The notes: a model not told the origin generated them from the letters alone. A stretch of 64,000 bases of DNA from Bacteroidales bacterium (GCA_023229135.1 JALNZT010000004.1:1-64000); one strand, 5' to 3'; shown: positions 1 through 8,904, numbered from the stretch's first letter. Translations and numbers: made by a program.

Positions 1-1
1 T

Positions 2-659
2 GGTGTTTTTTCAGACTTCAAGGCTTTTGAAAACCCTTGATGTATAAAACATAAAAAAACCTGAGAGCTTCAGAATGCACTCGGGTTTTTCAATATTCAA
101 TACGCTGTAGGCGTATCCTTTGCATAACCCCCGGATTTATCCGGGGGATAGAAGATGCAACTGCACCTCCAAAACTCTGTAGGAGTTTCCCATTCAGGTA
201 ATTGCCAATGCGTTTTTTTCTGTGCTTTTGACGGGAAACCCTTTACAGGGTTTATGTGTATTTGGTTACCAGTAATCACCCGGATAAATCCGGGCGTTAT
301 GTACAGGAAAGCCTTACAGGCTTTTTCGTTGGTGTTTTTTCAGACTTCAAGGCTTTTGAAAACCCTTGATGTATAAAACATAAAAAAACCTGAGAGCTTC
401 AGAATGCACTCGGGTTTTTCAATATTCAATACGCTGTAGGCGTATCCTTTGCATAACCCCCGGATTTATCCGGGGGATAGAAGATGCAACTGCACCTCCA
501 AAACTCTGTAGGAGTTTCCCATTCAGGTAATTGCCAATGCGTTTTTTTCTGTGCTTTTGACGGGAAACCCTTTACAGGGTTTATGTGTATTTGGTTACCA
601 GTAATCACCCGGATAAATCCGGGCGTTATGCACAGGGAAGCCTTACAGGCTTTTTGTTT
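2..659. repeat. Tandem 329-bp repeat (two copies) built of small hairpins
   Basis: Positions 2-330 and 331-659 are near-identical at a period of 329 bp; the first copy begins at the window edge, so more copies may lie to the left. Each unit holds a string of hairpins. In copy 1 they are at 101-115 (stem TACGC, loop TGTAG), 128-147 (CCCCCGGAT stem), 172-188 (AAACTC, loop TGTAG), 236-253 (AAACCC, loop TTTACA), 279-294 (CCCGGAT stem) and 308-324 (AAAGCC, loop TTACA). A terminator-like stem (AACCTGAG against CTCGGGTT, with flanking A and T runs) lies at about 54-88. Short ORFs cross the units on both strands, but their sequence is dictated by the hairpins and I do not call them genes. Confidence 0.9.
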
Positions 660-702
660 GCTATTCTTTTAAACCACAAAACATTTGTGGTTTAAAAATC
701 AT

Positions 703-737
703 AAAAAAACCTGAAAGCTCTGAAAAACCCTTAGGTT
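703..737 (-). terminator. Probable terminator downstream of asnS
   Basis: Read on the minus strand, an AACCT...AGGTT stem is followed by a T run, 23 bases beyond the asnS stop. The same A-rich ...AACCTGA core occurs in the adjacent 329-bp repeat units. Confidence 0.4.
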
Positions 738-759
738 TAGTTTATTTAAAAAGACTGTT

Positions 760-2199
760 TTAAAACTCCAAATGGAAAGGTGTGCGCGGGAAAGGAATCA
801 CGTCGCGGATATTTCCCATACCCGAAACAAACAGCATCATGCGCTCGAAGCCCAAACCGTAACCGGCATGTGGAACCGTTCCGAATTTACGTGTTTCCAA
901 AAACCACCACATCGACTCCATCGGGATATGCATTTCTATCATGCGCTTGTGCAACTTGTCGTAATCTTCTTCGCGTTGCGATCCGCCGATAATTTCGCCA
1001 ATGCCCGGGAACAGCACATCCATAGCACGAACTGTCTTGCCGTCATCATTTTGCTTCATATAAAAAGCCTTGATTTCCTTGGGATAATCAGTTAATATCA
1101 CTGGCTTTTTAAAATGTTTTTCTACCAGGTAGCGCTCGTGTTCCGACTGTAAATCAGCTCCCCAGGCTTCTATTGGATAGGCAAATTTCTTTTTCTTATT
1201 GTGATTAGAGTTTTTCAGGATGTCGATGGCTTCGGTATAGGTGAGGCGTTCAAAAGGACTTTCCAGCACAAATTTCAATTTGCTAATGAGTTCCATAGAA
1301 CGTTCATCGGCTTTTTTATTTTTTTCTTCGTCCTGCTGTCTTTTGCTCAGAAAAGCCAGGTCGTCGGCGCAATTATCCAGGGCGTATCGGATCAGGTACC
1401 TGAGCATCTCTTCGGCCAAATCCATATTATCGTGGATATCGTTGAAAGCCACTTCTGGCTCTATCATCCAAAACTCGGCCAGGTGGCGCGAAGTGTTTGA
1501 GTTTTCGGCCCTGAAAGTAGGGCCAAACGTATAAACTTTCGACATGGCCAGCGCTGCCAGCTCGGCCTCAAGCTGTCCGGAAACGGTGAGGTTAGCGGCT
1601 TTGCCAAAGAAGTCTTTTTCAAAATCGATGGAGCCGTCTTCTTTGCGCGGAGGATTATTCAAGTCCAAAGTTGTCACTTTAAACATCTCGCCGGCACCTT
1701 CAGCATCCGAGCCGGTGATGATGGGCGAGTGGATATTGAAAAATCCACGATCATTAAAAAACTGATGAACACCAAAAATCATCGCGTGACGCAGCCGGGT
1801 GATGGCACTAAAAGTATTGGTACGAAAACGCAGGTGGGCTTTCTCGCGCAGAAACTCCAATGAATGTTTTTTGGGTTGCAGTGGATAGGTGTCTGGATTG
1901 GCTTGGCCCAACAGCTCGATTTTGCTAACGGCCATCTCTACATTTTGACCACTTCCCGCCGAGGAAACCAGTTTTCCGGTGGCCGAAACAGAAGCACCGG
2001 TATGCATCTGTGCCAAATTTTCCTCCGGGATTTGTCCTAAATCTACCACCAACTGCAGGTTATGAATGGTCGAACCATCGTTGAGGGCGATAAAACTCAC
2101 GTTCTTGCTGCCTCTTTTTGTTCTTACCCAACCCTTTACATTAATTTCATTTTCAAGGTCTTGCATTTGCAAGGCCGCTTTGATTTCTGTTCGTTTCAC
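760..2199 (-). CDS. asnS: Asparaginyl-tRNA synthetase
   Basis: Cytoplasmic class IIb aminoacyl-tRNA synthetase that charges tRNA-Asn with asparagine. The 479-residue length is normal for bacterial AsnRS. An N-terminal OB-fold anticodon-binding domain (about 15-105, with VKGWVRTKRGSKNVSFI) precedes the catalytic core. Class II motif 2 is visible as FRAENSNTSRHLAEFWM, and motif 3 near the C-terminus as GYGLGFERMMLFVSG, ending in FPRTPFHLEF. The loop ENSNTSRHLAEF is typical of AsnRS rather than AspRS. It is a single gene, with no close same-strand neighbour upstream. Confidence 0.97.
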   Translation of the reverse strand: MKRTEIKAALQMQDLENEINVKGWVRTKRGSKNVSFIALNDGSTIHNLQLVVDLGQIPEENLAQMHTGASVSATGKLVSSAGSGQNVEMAVSKIELLGQANPDTYPLQPKKHSLEFLREKAHLRFRTNTFSAITRLRHAMIFGVHQFFNDRGFFNIHSPIITGSDAEGAGEMFKVTTLDLNNPPRKEDGSIDFEKDFFGKAANLTVSGQLEAELAALAMSKVYTFGPTFRAENSNTSRHLAEFWMIEPEVAFNDIHDNMDLAEEMLRYLIRYALDNCADDLAFLSKRQQDEEKNKKADERSMELISKLKFVLESPFERLTYTEAIDILKNSNHNKKKKFAYPIEAWGADLQSEHERYLVEKHFKKPVILTDYPKEIKAFYMKQNDDGKTVRAMDVLFPGIGEIIGGSQREEDYDKLHKRMIEMHIPMESMWWFLETRKFGTVPHAGYGLGFERMMLFVSGMGNIRDVIPFPRTPFHLEF

Positions 2200-2388
2200 G
2201 GTATATATTTTGATGCATTAATCAGACTGCAAAAAAACGAAAATTAATGCAATTGGGCTACTCCTTTAATTACTTGTGCCAATTTAATTTAAAAAGAGGC
2301 CAAACAGAGGTCTAACAAAAGCTGCTCTGAACTGTTTAAAGGAGACTATTCAATGGCTTTAAAAAATCGGTACTTGTTGGGTTAATTG

Positions 2389-2396
2389 TAACTTTG
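2389..2396 (+). promoter_or_regulatory. Bacteroidota -7 box upstream of DAHP synthase
   Basis: TAACTTTG matches the Bacteroidota -7 consensus TAnnTTTG. It lies 33 bases before the ATG at 2429, and no clear -33 TTTG is visible. Its position favours the ATG at 2429 over the GTG at 2411, which would sit within a few bases of the expected transcription start. Confidence 0.45.
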
Positions 2397-2428
2397 CCGA
2401 CTAAAATTAAGTGGACAAAATAAATAAA

Positions 2429-3526
2429 ATGAGTCCTGAAACTGATATTAAGACGATTAAAAACTGGCTTCCACAATCTGTTGAGCCTTTCGTTATTTCT
2501 GGTCCGTGCAGTGCCGAATCGCGTGAGCAGGTATTGCAAACTGCTCGCCAACTGGCCAAATTGCCACAGATAAAAGTTTTTCGCGCCGGCATCTGGAAGC
2601 CGCGTACTCGACCCAATGGTTTTGAAGGTGTTGGCACCGAAGGCCTGAAATGGATGCAGGAAGCAAAGGCAGAAACGGGTTTGCTGCTGACCACTGAAGT
2701 AGCTAATCCAATACATATTGAGCAGGCTTTGGCGCACGGTATAGATATTTTATGGATTGGAGCCCGCACTGTGGTGAATCCTTTTTCGGTGCAAGAGCTG
2801 GCGGAGGCAATCAAAGGCGTAGATATTCCTATTTTTGTAAAAAACCCGCTTACGCCCGATATCAAATTGTGGATAGGTGCTTTGGAACGCTTTCACAAGG
2901 CCGGCATCGATAAGCTGGGCGCTATACACCGCGGCTTTCATTATTTCAAGCAATCGCCTTACCGCAATGCACCCATGTGGGAAATTCCGATTGAGCTGCG
3001 GCGGCTGATGCCTACTTTGCCTGTGATTACGGATATTAGCCATATCTCGGGACGACGCGATCTGCTGCAAAGTATTGCCCAAAAAGCACTCGACCTGGAA
3101 ACCAGCGGCCTGATGATCGAAAGTCATTTTGACCCTGATAATGCGCTAACAGATGCGGCACAGCAAATTTCGCCCGCCGCATTGGAACAGCTTTTGGCGC
3201 AATTGGTGGTACGCGAAAGAACCGGTAGCATCGACTTTCAGCATAAGCTGGAGGAGCTGCGTACTGAAATTGATAAGCTGGATGGCGAGCTGATTGAGCT
3301 GTTAGCCAGGCGGATGGAAGTGGTCAGGGAAATCGGGGCTTACAAAAAGGAGAATAATATCACGATTTTACAGCTCAAACGCTGGAAACATATTATGGAA
3401 GACCGCATCGCTATTGGCACAAATATAGGTCTGGATAAAGAGTTTTTGCTGTTGTTGCTTGAATTGGTGCATGAAAACAGCATACAGCAGCAGACCAAAA
3501 TTTTTAATCAGAAAGGTGAAGCTTAG
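2429..3526 (+). CDS. Bifunctional 3-deoxy-7-phosphoheptulonate synthase / chorismate mutase
   Basis: First step of the shikimate pathway (PEP plus erythrose-4-phosphate to DAHP) fused to the chorismate-to-prephenate step. Residues about 20-245 are the type I-beta DAHP synthase barrel: GPCSAES (25-31), KPRTRPNGFEGVG, KNPLTPD and IHRGF are visible. Residues about 255-340 are an AroQ-type all-alpha chorismate mutase (LRTEIDKLDGELIELLARR). The DAHPS-then-CM order is the usual Bacteroidota arrangement, and the mutase probably makes the synthase feedback-sensitive to prephenate. I chose the ATG at 2429 (365 aa); an in-frame GTG at 2411 would add six residues. It appears to be transcribed alone. Confidence 0.95.
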   Translation: MSPETDIKTIKNWLPQSVEPFVISGPCSAESREQVLQTARQLAKLPQIKVFRAGIWKPRTRPNGFEGVGTEGLKWMQEAKAETGLLLTTEVANPIHIEQALAHGIDILWIGARTVVNPFSVQELAEAIKGVDIPIFVKNPLTPDIKLWIGALERFHKAGIDKLGAIHRGFHYFKQSPYRNAPMWEIPIELRRLMPTLPVITDISHISGRRDLLQSIAQKALDLETSGLMIESHFDPDNALTDAAQQISPAALEQLLAQLVVRERTGSIDFQHKLEELRTEIDKLDGELIELLARRMEVVREIGAYKKENNITILQLKRWKHIMEDRIAIGTNIGLDKEFLLLLLELVHENSIQQQTKIFNQKGEA

Positions 3527-3666
3527 AGGCTGCATGGTAAGGTTCTTAAACAGTTTGGTCTCGGCAATCACTTAGCTAAAAAATGGTTCTAACTTATTGA
3601 TATGATTTAGATTAGTTACCAATAATTATTTATTTCAAAGCATTTCTTGTTTAAAGTTTGACTCCA

Positions 3667-3739
3667 CTCCGAAAAGTATTATATTGCCACAAAGCGATGC
3701 GCTGGGCGTGCCGAAGTGGCAGAATAATACTTTTCGGAG
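3667..3739. repeat. Long imperfect inverted repeat (hairpin element)
   Basis: CTCCGAAAAGTATTAT at 3667-3682 is exactly complementary to 3724-3739. Adjacent TGCCAC/GTGGCA extends the stem to about 24 bp with two mismatches around a 25-base GC-rich loop. It sits in the 284-bp gap between two convergent genes. A related half (actccgaaaagtaaa) occurs near 63,901, which suggests a dispersed element rather than a gene-specific terminator. The rest of the 3527-3810 gap shows nothing recognisable. Confidence 0.75.
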
Positions 3740-3810
3740 GAGGCTCGGGTTTTGAGAAAAGAATGTGATTTTTCAGTTGAGGCGGAGCGGTTTTTTGGAA
3801 AAACTAATTT

Positions 3811-4350
3811 TTACAGCCAGTTTACACGATCGCTTTTCAATAAGCTGTAGCGTTCCAGATTCACAAATAGACCGTCTGAGAGTAGCTCCCCATCTCGTTC
3901 AATTCCTTCTAATAGAAAGCCCAGTTTCTGCGGAATGCGGCTGCTGGCTTCATTTCCGGCGGCGCAATTAATCTCTATCCTGTTAATCTCCAATTCGGTA
4001 AAAGCATGTTTCACCAAAGCTTTTACCGCATTGGTAACTATCCCCTTTTTCTGAAAAGGTTCAGAAAGCCAATAGCCGATTTCCGTTTTTTTATTGAAAT
4101 TGTCAGTTTCCCTAAATCCAATTAATCCCACAAAATTATTTTGATAATTCAATACATAAACTTTTTCCTCATCCTTGTAAACTGCTTTTATAAACCGTAT
4201 AGAATCTTCTATTTCCCTTGTGTAGTCAACAAATGGAAGCCATTTTCGCAAATATGTACGCTGGCTGTTTATGGTCTCGAAAATGGCGTTTGCATCCGAA
4301 AGTTCAACTCTTTTTAAAAAAAGTGCTGTATTGATGGGTATAGTTTGCAT
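3811..4350 (-). CDS. GNAT acetyltransferase, RimJ/RimL-like
   Basis: A 179-residue GNAT-fold N-acetyltransferase, normal length for the RimL/RimJ subgroup that acetylates N-terminal amines of ribosomal proteins or small substrates using acetyl-CoA. The N-terminal pattern (LFLKRVELSDANAIFETI), the mid-section IGYWLSEPFQKKGIVTNAV, which carries the acetyl-CoA-binding Q-x-x-G-x-V/A segment, and the NRIEINCAAGNEASSRIPQKLGF motif are all typical. The real substrate cannot be told from sequence. It is a lone gene, convergent with the upstream aroF-type gene. Confidence 0.85.
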   Translation of the reverse strand: MQTIPINTALFLKRVELSDANAIFETINSQRTYLRKWLPFVDYTREIEDSIRFIKAVYKDEEKVYVLNYQNNFVGLIGFRETDNFNKKTEIGYWLSEPFQKKGIVTNAVKALVKHAFTELEINRIEINCAAGNEASSRIPQKLGFLLEGIERDGELLSDGLFVNLERYSLLKSDRVNWL

Positions 4351-4462
4351 TATTGGAGGCTTTTGAATGTGTAAAGTTACGCTTTTCGTCTGAAACCAAA
4401 AAAGGCGATTCCAGCTTTCCTTTTGAAACAGAAATTACTTTTCTTTGCAAAAACTTCGTGTC

Positions 4463-5239
4463 ATGAAAAAGCTTTCTTCTCAGGTTTTATTGCTCATCCC
4501 TATCGCTTTTTTAGTTTACGTTTTGCTATTTAAATTCTATTTTTCTACTTGCTATAATTTTTTGCTTTTGATTGTAAACGAAAGACTAACCTCTTATTTT
4601 CTATCGTATCTAGTCGTGGGACTTCCGATATTTATTGTTAGCTTTTTAGTTTTTCGAGGTCGGTTACTTAGCAGCCTGGGTTTTAAAAGTAGTTTTGGCT
4701 ACGGCTTTGTTTTTGCGCTGATTAGCACGGCTCCCATGCTTGTTGGCTATGCCTTTGTCTATGATTTTAACTATGCTATCAGCTTGAAAGAAATAATTGT
4801 TGGAGCAGTTTTCGCTGGGTTTTTTGAGGAACTCTATTTTCGAGCCTTCTTTTTCGGGCTTTTGTTTCGGTTTACTAAACTTGGTTTTGTTCCTGCCTTG
4901 CTTTTTGGCGCTCTTATTTTTGGTGGTTTCCACCTTTATCAAAGCACTGATAGCGTTGTGGTGCTTGGTGTATTTATGACGACAATTCTGGGAGCAGGAT
5001 TTTTCGCCTGGCTCTACGTGGAGTCGAATTACAACCTCTGGCTTATCGTAAACCTGCACTTTTTGATGAACCTGAGCTGGATGCTTTTTGATGCTGGCGA
5101 GAATGCGCTGGGACCATTGCTTTCCAATGTTTTCAGGGCATTAACGATTGCCTCGGCTATACTACTAATGCTACAGCAAAAGCGGAAACTACAACAGGAT
5201 TTAGTGGTGAAACGCGATACGTTGTGGTTTAAAAAGTAG
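4463..5239 (+). CDS. CPBP-family intramembrane metalloprotease
   Basis: Multi-pass inner-membrane protein of the CAAX protease/bacteriocin-processing (CPBP, Abi) family. The three signature motifs are present: EELYFR (EExxxR; Glu 122-123 counted from the ATG at 4463), FGGFHL (FxxxH) and HFLMNLSW (HxxxN). About seven hydrophobic helices are apparent. An upstream in-frame TTG at 4445 exists, but the ATG at 4463 gives a conventional MKK start into the first helix. In bacteria these proteins act in peptide maturation, bacteriocin immunity or stress signalling; there is no partner gene here to choose between these. Confidence 0.85.
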   Translation: MKKLSSQVLLLIPIAFLVYVLLFKFYFSTCYNFLLLIVNERLTSYFLSYLVVGLPIFIVSFLVFRGRLLSSLGFKSSFGYGFVFALISTAPMLVGYAFVYDFNYAISLKEIIVGAVFAGFFEELYFRAFFFGLLFRFTKLGFVPALLFGALIFGGFHLYQSTDSVVVLGVFMTTILGAGFFAWLYVESNYNLWLIVNLHFLMNLSWMLFDAGENALGPLLSNVFRALTIASAILLMLQQKRKLQQDLVVKRDTLWFKK

Positions 5240-5278
5240 TGGAGTTGCCACTTAATGAAAAAGTTATATTTGGCAGCG

Positions 5279-5329
5279 GTTCACAAAACCATCTTGTTCA
5301 CGTTACGTGAACAAGAAAAAAATGTGAAC
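5279..5329. promoter_or_regulatory. Concentric palindromic operator candidate upstream of the hydroxyproline dehydratase operon
   Basis: A perfect palindrome at 5293-5315 (CTTGTTCACGT, one central base, ACGTGAACAAG) is flanked symmetrically by further GTTCAC (5279-5284) and GTGAAC (5324-5329) half-sites. All four half-sites are arranged around base 5304, and same-orientation half-sites are 17 bp apart. It lies about 230-280 bp upstream of the activase ATG at 5559, in a 319-bp gap with no gene. An A run follows rather than a T run, so it is not a forward terminator for the protease gene. Confidence 0.6.
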
Positions 5330-5558
5330 AGAGTTTATCCTGTACTTTTTAGCAAAAATTAGCAGCCTAAAAATCACTCTAAATTTATTTTTTGTACTTT
5401 AGCCCAAGTTTCATTTCATCAATTTTCAAAAAAATAATGCGACTTTACCCCACAACTAACTTATACCACAACAACGGCAAAGGCCTCTTTGCTTGCTGGA
5501 TTTGCTGATTTTTTCACTTCCCATTTCTCCATTCAAATTTCTATTAACAAGACTTTTT

Positions 5559-6353
5559 ATGAAAGCCATAATTTTTGATATTCGCAGTTTTTCTGTACAC
5601 GACGGTCCCGGCATACGCACCAGTTTTTTCTTTAAAGGATGTCCGCTGCGCTGCACCTGGTGTCACAATCCCGAAAGCCATTCGGCGGAGATAGAATTCG
5701 TGTGTGCCACAAAAAAAATGGAACGCCACAGCTTACGCGAAACCGTTCCCATTGGCGAAAGCGTCAGCATCGAAACTGCCATCGCTCGGGTAAAAGCAGA
5801 CAGGCTGTTTTTTGAAGATTCCGGTGGTGGAATCACCTTATCGGGTGGCGAACCGCTGATGCAACACCAGTTTGCAAAAGAACTTCTAATGGCTGCTAAT
5901 GCGCTGGATATACATACCGCCATCGATACCTGTGGTTTTGCCACTGAAAAGATATTTCAGGAGACTGTGGCTTATGCCAAACTAGTATTATATGATTTAA
6001 AAATCATCAATTCAGCACTGCATAAAAAGTTTACAGGGCAAGATAATCAATTGATATTGAACAATTTCAAATGGCTTCAGCAGCAAAATAAAGCCATGAT
6101 TATTCGCATTCCACTTATTGAAAATATCACCGATACACCAGAAAATTTTGAAGCTATCCATACGCTTCTAAGTAGTTCAAAGAATATCCAACGCATTGAT
6201 TTATTGCCTTTTCACGCCAGTGCAAATCAAAAATACCTCAAGCTCAATAAAGTTTATCATCACGCAAATTCGCCTTCTTATCCTGCTGAAAAAAGCGAAA
6301 AAGCCCTCGATTTTTTTCACAGCTTAGCACCAATAGTCAGCATCGGCGCTTAA
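5559..6353 (+). CDS. Glycyl radical enzyme activating enzyme (radical SAM), short form
   Basis: Radical SAM activase that abstracts hydrogen from the conserved glycine of its partner enzyme using S-adenosylmethionine. The CxxxCxxC iron-sulfur motif is C28/C32/C35 (GCPLRCTWC) and is preceded by FSVHDGPGIRT, the hallmark of PFL-type activases; GGGITLSGGEPL is the GGE motif. Between NPESH and the GGGITLSGGEP region there is only a short linker with a single Cys, so the ferredoxin-like two-cluster insert found in many non-PFL activases is absent. I chose the ATG at 5559 (264 aa); the longer reading adds a hydrophobic stretch with no support. It lies 17 bp upstream of the partner gene, clearly one operon. 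Confidence 0.93.
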   Translation: MKAIIFDIRSFSVHDGPGIRTSFFFKGCPLRCTWCHNPESHSAEIEFVCATKKMERHSLRETVPIGESVSIETAIARVKADRLFFEDSGGGITLSGGEPLMQHQFAKELLMAANALDIHTAIDTCGFATEKIFQETVAYAKLVLYDLKIINSALHKKFTGQDNQLILNNFKWLQQQNKAMIIRIPLIENITDTPENFEAIHTLLSSSKNIQRIDLLPFHASANQKYLKLNKVYHHANSPSYPAEKSEKALDFFHSLAPIVSIGA

Positions 6354-6370
6354 TTTAAAAATCTAAAGTC

Positions 6371-8713
6371 ATGAACAACCGCATACGTTTACTTCGCGAA
6401 AACAGCCTGAATGCTGTGCCAACAATTTCGGCAGAACGTGCCATTTTGGTAACAGATTTTTATGCCTCAATGCCTGATCAACTTCCTGTTCCGGTTCAGC
6501 GCGCGCAAGCTTTTCGCTATATTTTGCAGCACAAACAGATTTGTATTCTGGAAAACGAACTAATCGTGGGCGAGCGAGGGCCTGCACCAAAAGCCACACC
6601 AACTTATCCCGAAATATCGCTGCATAGCCTGCAAGACCTGGAAATTCTGGATCAACGCGAAAAAGTCAGCTTCAAGGTTGATGAGGAAGTAATAGCTGCC
6701 TTTCGCGATAAAATTATTCCTTTCTGGACAGGGAAAAGCCAGCGCGACCGTCTTTTTGCTGCCATGAGCGATGAGTGGAAGCAAGCCTATTCAGCAGGAT
6801 TTTTCACGGAGTTTCAAGAGCAGCGTGCTCCCGGGCATAGTGTGGCCGGCAAACGGCTTTTTAACACTGGCTTGAAAGAGGTGCTGCAAGAAATCCATGC
6901 AATTCGCGAAACCGGAGTAGATGATGCCGGTTTAGCTGAACTAGAAGCCATGGAAATTGTGGCGCAAGCTGCCATTGATCATGCGCAGCGTTATGCTTTG
7001 GCATTAAAAGCCCAACAAGACAAATGTAGCAACAGCATCCGAAAACAAGAGCTGGAAAGCATGATTCAGGTTTGCCAAAATGTGCCGGCCAATGCACCCA
7101 AAACTTTTCACGAAGCTTTGCAGCATTATTGGTTTATCCACGTCGGCGTAATCACCGAGCTGAATCCTTGGGATTCATTTAATCCCGGGCGTCTTGACCA
7201 GCATTTGTGGCCTTTTTATGAAGCCGGAATAAAAGAGGGTAGCCTGACACCCGAAAAAGCAAGCGAGCTGCTACAGGCATTCTGGATTAAGTTCAACAAC
7301 CATCCGGCGCCACCAAAAGTGGGTATTACGGCGCTCGAAAGCAACACCTATACTGATTTCGCGCTGATAAATCTCGGCGGACTTACCGAAACCGGTGCTG
7401 ATGCCGTCAACGAGCTCAGCTTTCTTATCCTCGATGTGATTGAAGAGATGCGGCTGCTTCAACCCAGCTCGATGGTGCAGATTAGCAAAAAAAACCCGGA
7501 TAGGTTTATCAAAAGGGCCATAAAAATCACGAAAACAGGTTTTGGGCAGCCTTCCTTTTTTAATACCGATGCCATTGTGCAGCAGTTGTTACGTCAGGGC
7601 AAAAGCATTGAAGACGCACGTAATGGAGGTGCAAGCGGCTGCGTGGAAACCGGTGCTTTTGGCACTGAAGCCTATACGCTTTCGGGTTATTTCAATCTGA
7701 ATAAGGTGCTGGAAGTCACGCTTTATGGTGGCTTTGACCCATGCAGCAAGCAACAGATTGGCCCTAAGACGCCGCCGCTTTCGGCCTGCCAAAACTTTGA
7801 AGCGTTTTATGAAAGTTTCGAAAAGCAGCTGCGCTATTTTATTGATTTGAAAATTACCGGCAACAACCGTATCGAGGCACTTTTTGCCAAGTTTATGCCT
7901 GTGCCGTTTTTCTCTTTATTTATAGAAGACTGCATAAAAAACGCCAAAGATTACAATGCCGGCGGAGCGCGCTACAATACAAGTTATGTGCAGGGCGTGG
8001 GTTTGGGCAGCATTACCGACAGCCTTTCGGCCATTGAAAAATGGGTTTTTAGGGAAAAAGAATTCAGTGGTAATGAGCTTTTAAAAGCACTTTATGCTGA
8101 TTTTGAAGGCTTTGAGAAAATGCGTGCTAAATTGATCTATCACAGCCCGAAATGGGGAAATAATGATCCTTTGTCCGACGAACATGCTGTGCGGGTTTTC
8201 AACAGTTTTTTTACCGCAGTGGATGGGCGACCAAGTCATCGCGGTGGCGTATTTCGCATCAATATGTTGCCCACCACCTCGCATGTGTATTTTGGCAGCG
8301 TGACGGCAGCTATGCCCGATGGCAGAAAAGCCTTTAAGCCACTGAGCGAAGGCATTAGTCCGGTGCAAGGTGCTGATATTCATGGACCTGTGGCGGTTTT
8401 ACAATCGGCGGCCAAAATTGACCATATCAAAACCGGTGGCACATTACTGAATCAGAAATTTGCGCCAGAGTTTTTCAAGACTGATGAAGCCATTGATAAG
8501 CTTTGTAGCTTGATACGCAGCTATTTCCGGCTCGACGGCCATCATATTCAATTCAACGTGGTGGATGCCGAAACCCTTAAAAAAGCACAGAAAAATCCTG
8601 AGTCTTATCGCGATCTTATCGTGAGGGTAGCTGGCTATTCAGATTATTTCAACGATTTGGGGTCAGATTTGCAGAACGAAATCATCGAACGCACTGCACA
8701 TGCCTCTTCTTGA
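6371..8713 (+). CDS. hypD: Glycyl radical enzyme, probable trans-4-hydroxy-L-proline dehydratase
   Basis: A 780-residue glycyl radical enzyme. The thiyl cysteine is C424 in ASGCVETG, the general acid/base is E426, and the radical glycine is G755 in RVAGYSDYF. As I recall Clostridioides HypD, its substrate-contact residues are F152, H160, D278, S334, F340, Y450 and T645. The matching residues here are F148, H156, D268, S324, F330, Y440 and T635, at a constant offset of ten from D278 onward. This argues for dehydration of trans-4-hydroxy-L-proline to pyrroline-5-carboxylate, used to salvage collagen-derived or plant hydroxyproline. The proC reductase that often accompanies hypD is not nearby. 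The enzyme is oxygen-sensitive by nature and implies anaerobic growth. Confidence 0.88.
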   Translation: MNNRIRLLRENSLNAVPTISAERAILVTDFYASMPDQLPVPVQRAQAFRYILQHKQICILENELIVGERGPAPKATPTYPEISLHSLQDLEILDQREKVSFKVDEEVIAAFRDKIIPFWTGKSQRDRLFAAMSDEWKQAYSAGFFTEFQEQRAPGHSVAGKRLFNTGLKEVLQEIHAIRETGVDDAGLAELEAMEIVAQAAIDHAQRYALALKAQQDKCSNSIRKQELESMIQVCQNVPANAPKTFHEALQHYWFIHVGVITELNPWDSFNPGRLDQHLWPFYEAGIKEGSLTPEKASELLQAFWIKFNNHPAPPKVGITALESNTYTDFALINLGGLTETGADAVNELSFLILDVIEEMRLLQPSSMVQISKKNPDRFIKRAIKITKTGFGQPSFFNTDAIVQQLLRQGKSIEDARNGGASGCVETGAFGTEAYTLSGYFNLNKVLEVTLYGGFDPCSKQQIGPKTPPLSACQNFEAFYESFEKQLRYFIDLKITGNNRIEALFAKFMPVPFFSLFIEDCIKNAKDYNAGGARYNTSYVQGVGLGSITDSLSAIEKWVFREKEFSGNELLKALYADFEGFEKMRAKLIYHSPKWGNNDPLSDEHAVRVFNSFFTAVDGRPSHRGGVFRINMLPTTSHVYFGSVTAAMPDGRKAFKPLSEGISPVQGADIHGPVAVLQSAAKIDHIKTGGTLLNQKFAPEFFKTDEAIDKLCSLIRSYFRLDGHHIQFNVVDAETLKKAQKNPESYRDLIVRVAGYSDYFNDLGSDLQNEIIERTAHASS

Positions 8714-8904
8714 TTTTTTGTTTTAATTTGTTTCAGCCAAAAAAGTAGGTTAACCTTTGATATTTAGTGCAAAAAATAAATATTTGTGATAATTGCAAAG
8801 AATAGTGTTGCTTTTCAAATCCAATTTTTATTTTTGTCTTACATTCGCAAAAGATTAATGCATCACAAGAAAACTAAACATTACTTGCTTTTTAAGAAAA
8901 CATA

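Noticed and set aside
97..672. Short repeated ORFs of 60-73 residues on both strands in the 329-bp repeat
   Set aside because: Their sequence follows from the hairpins, they occur on both strands over the same bases, and they have no start signals; treated as repeat, not genes.
2411..2428. GTG start for the DAHP synthase gene
   Set aside because: It adds only six residues and lies too close to the -7 box at 2389-2396; the ATG at 2429 is a better start.
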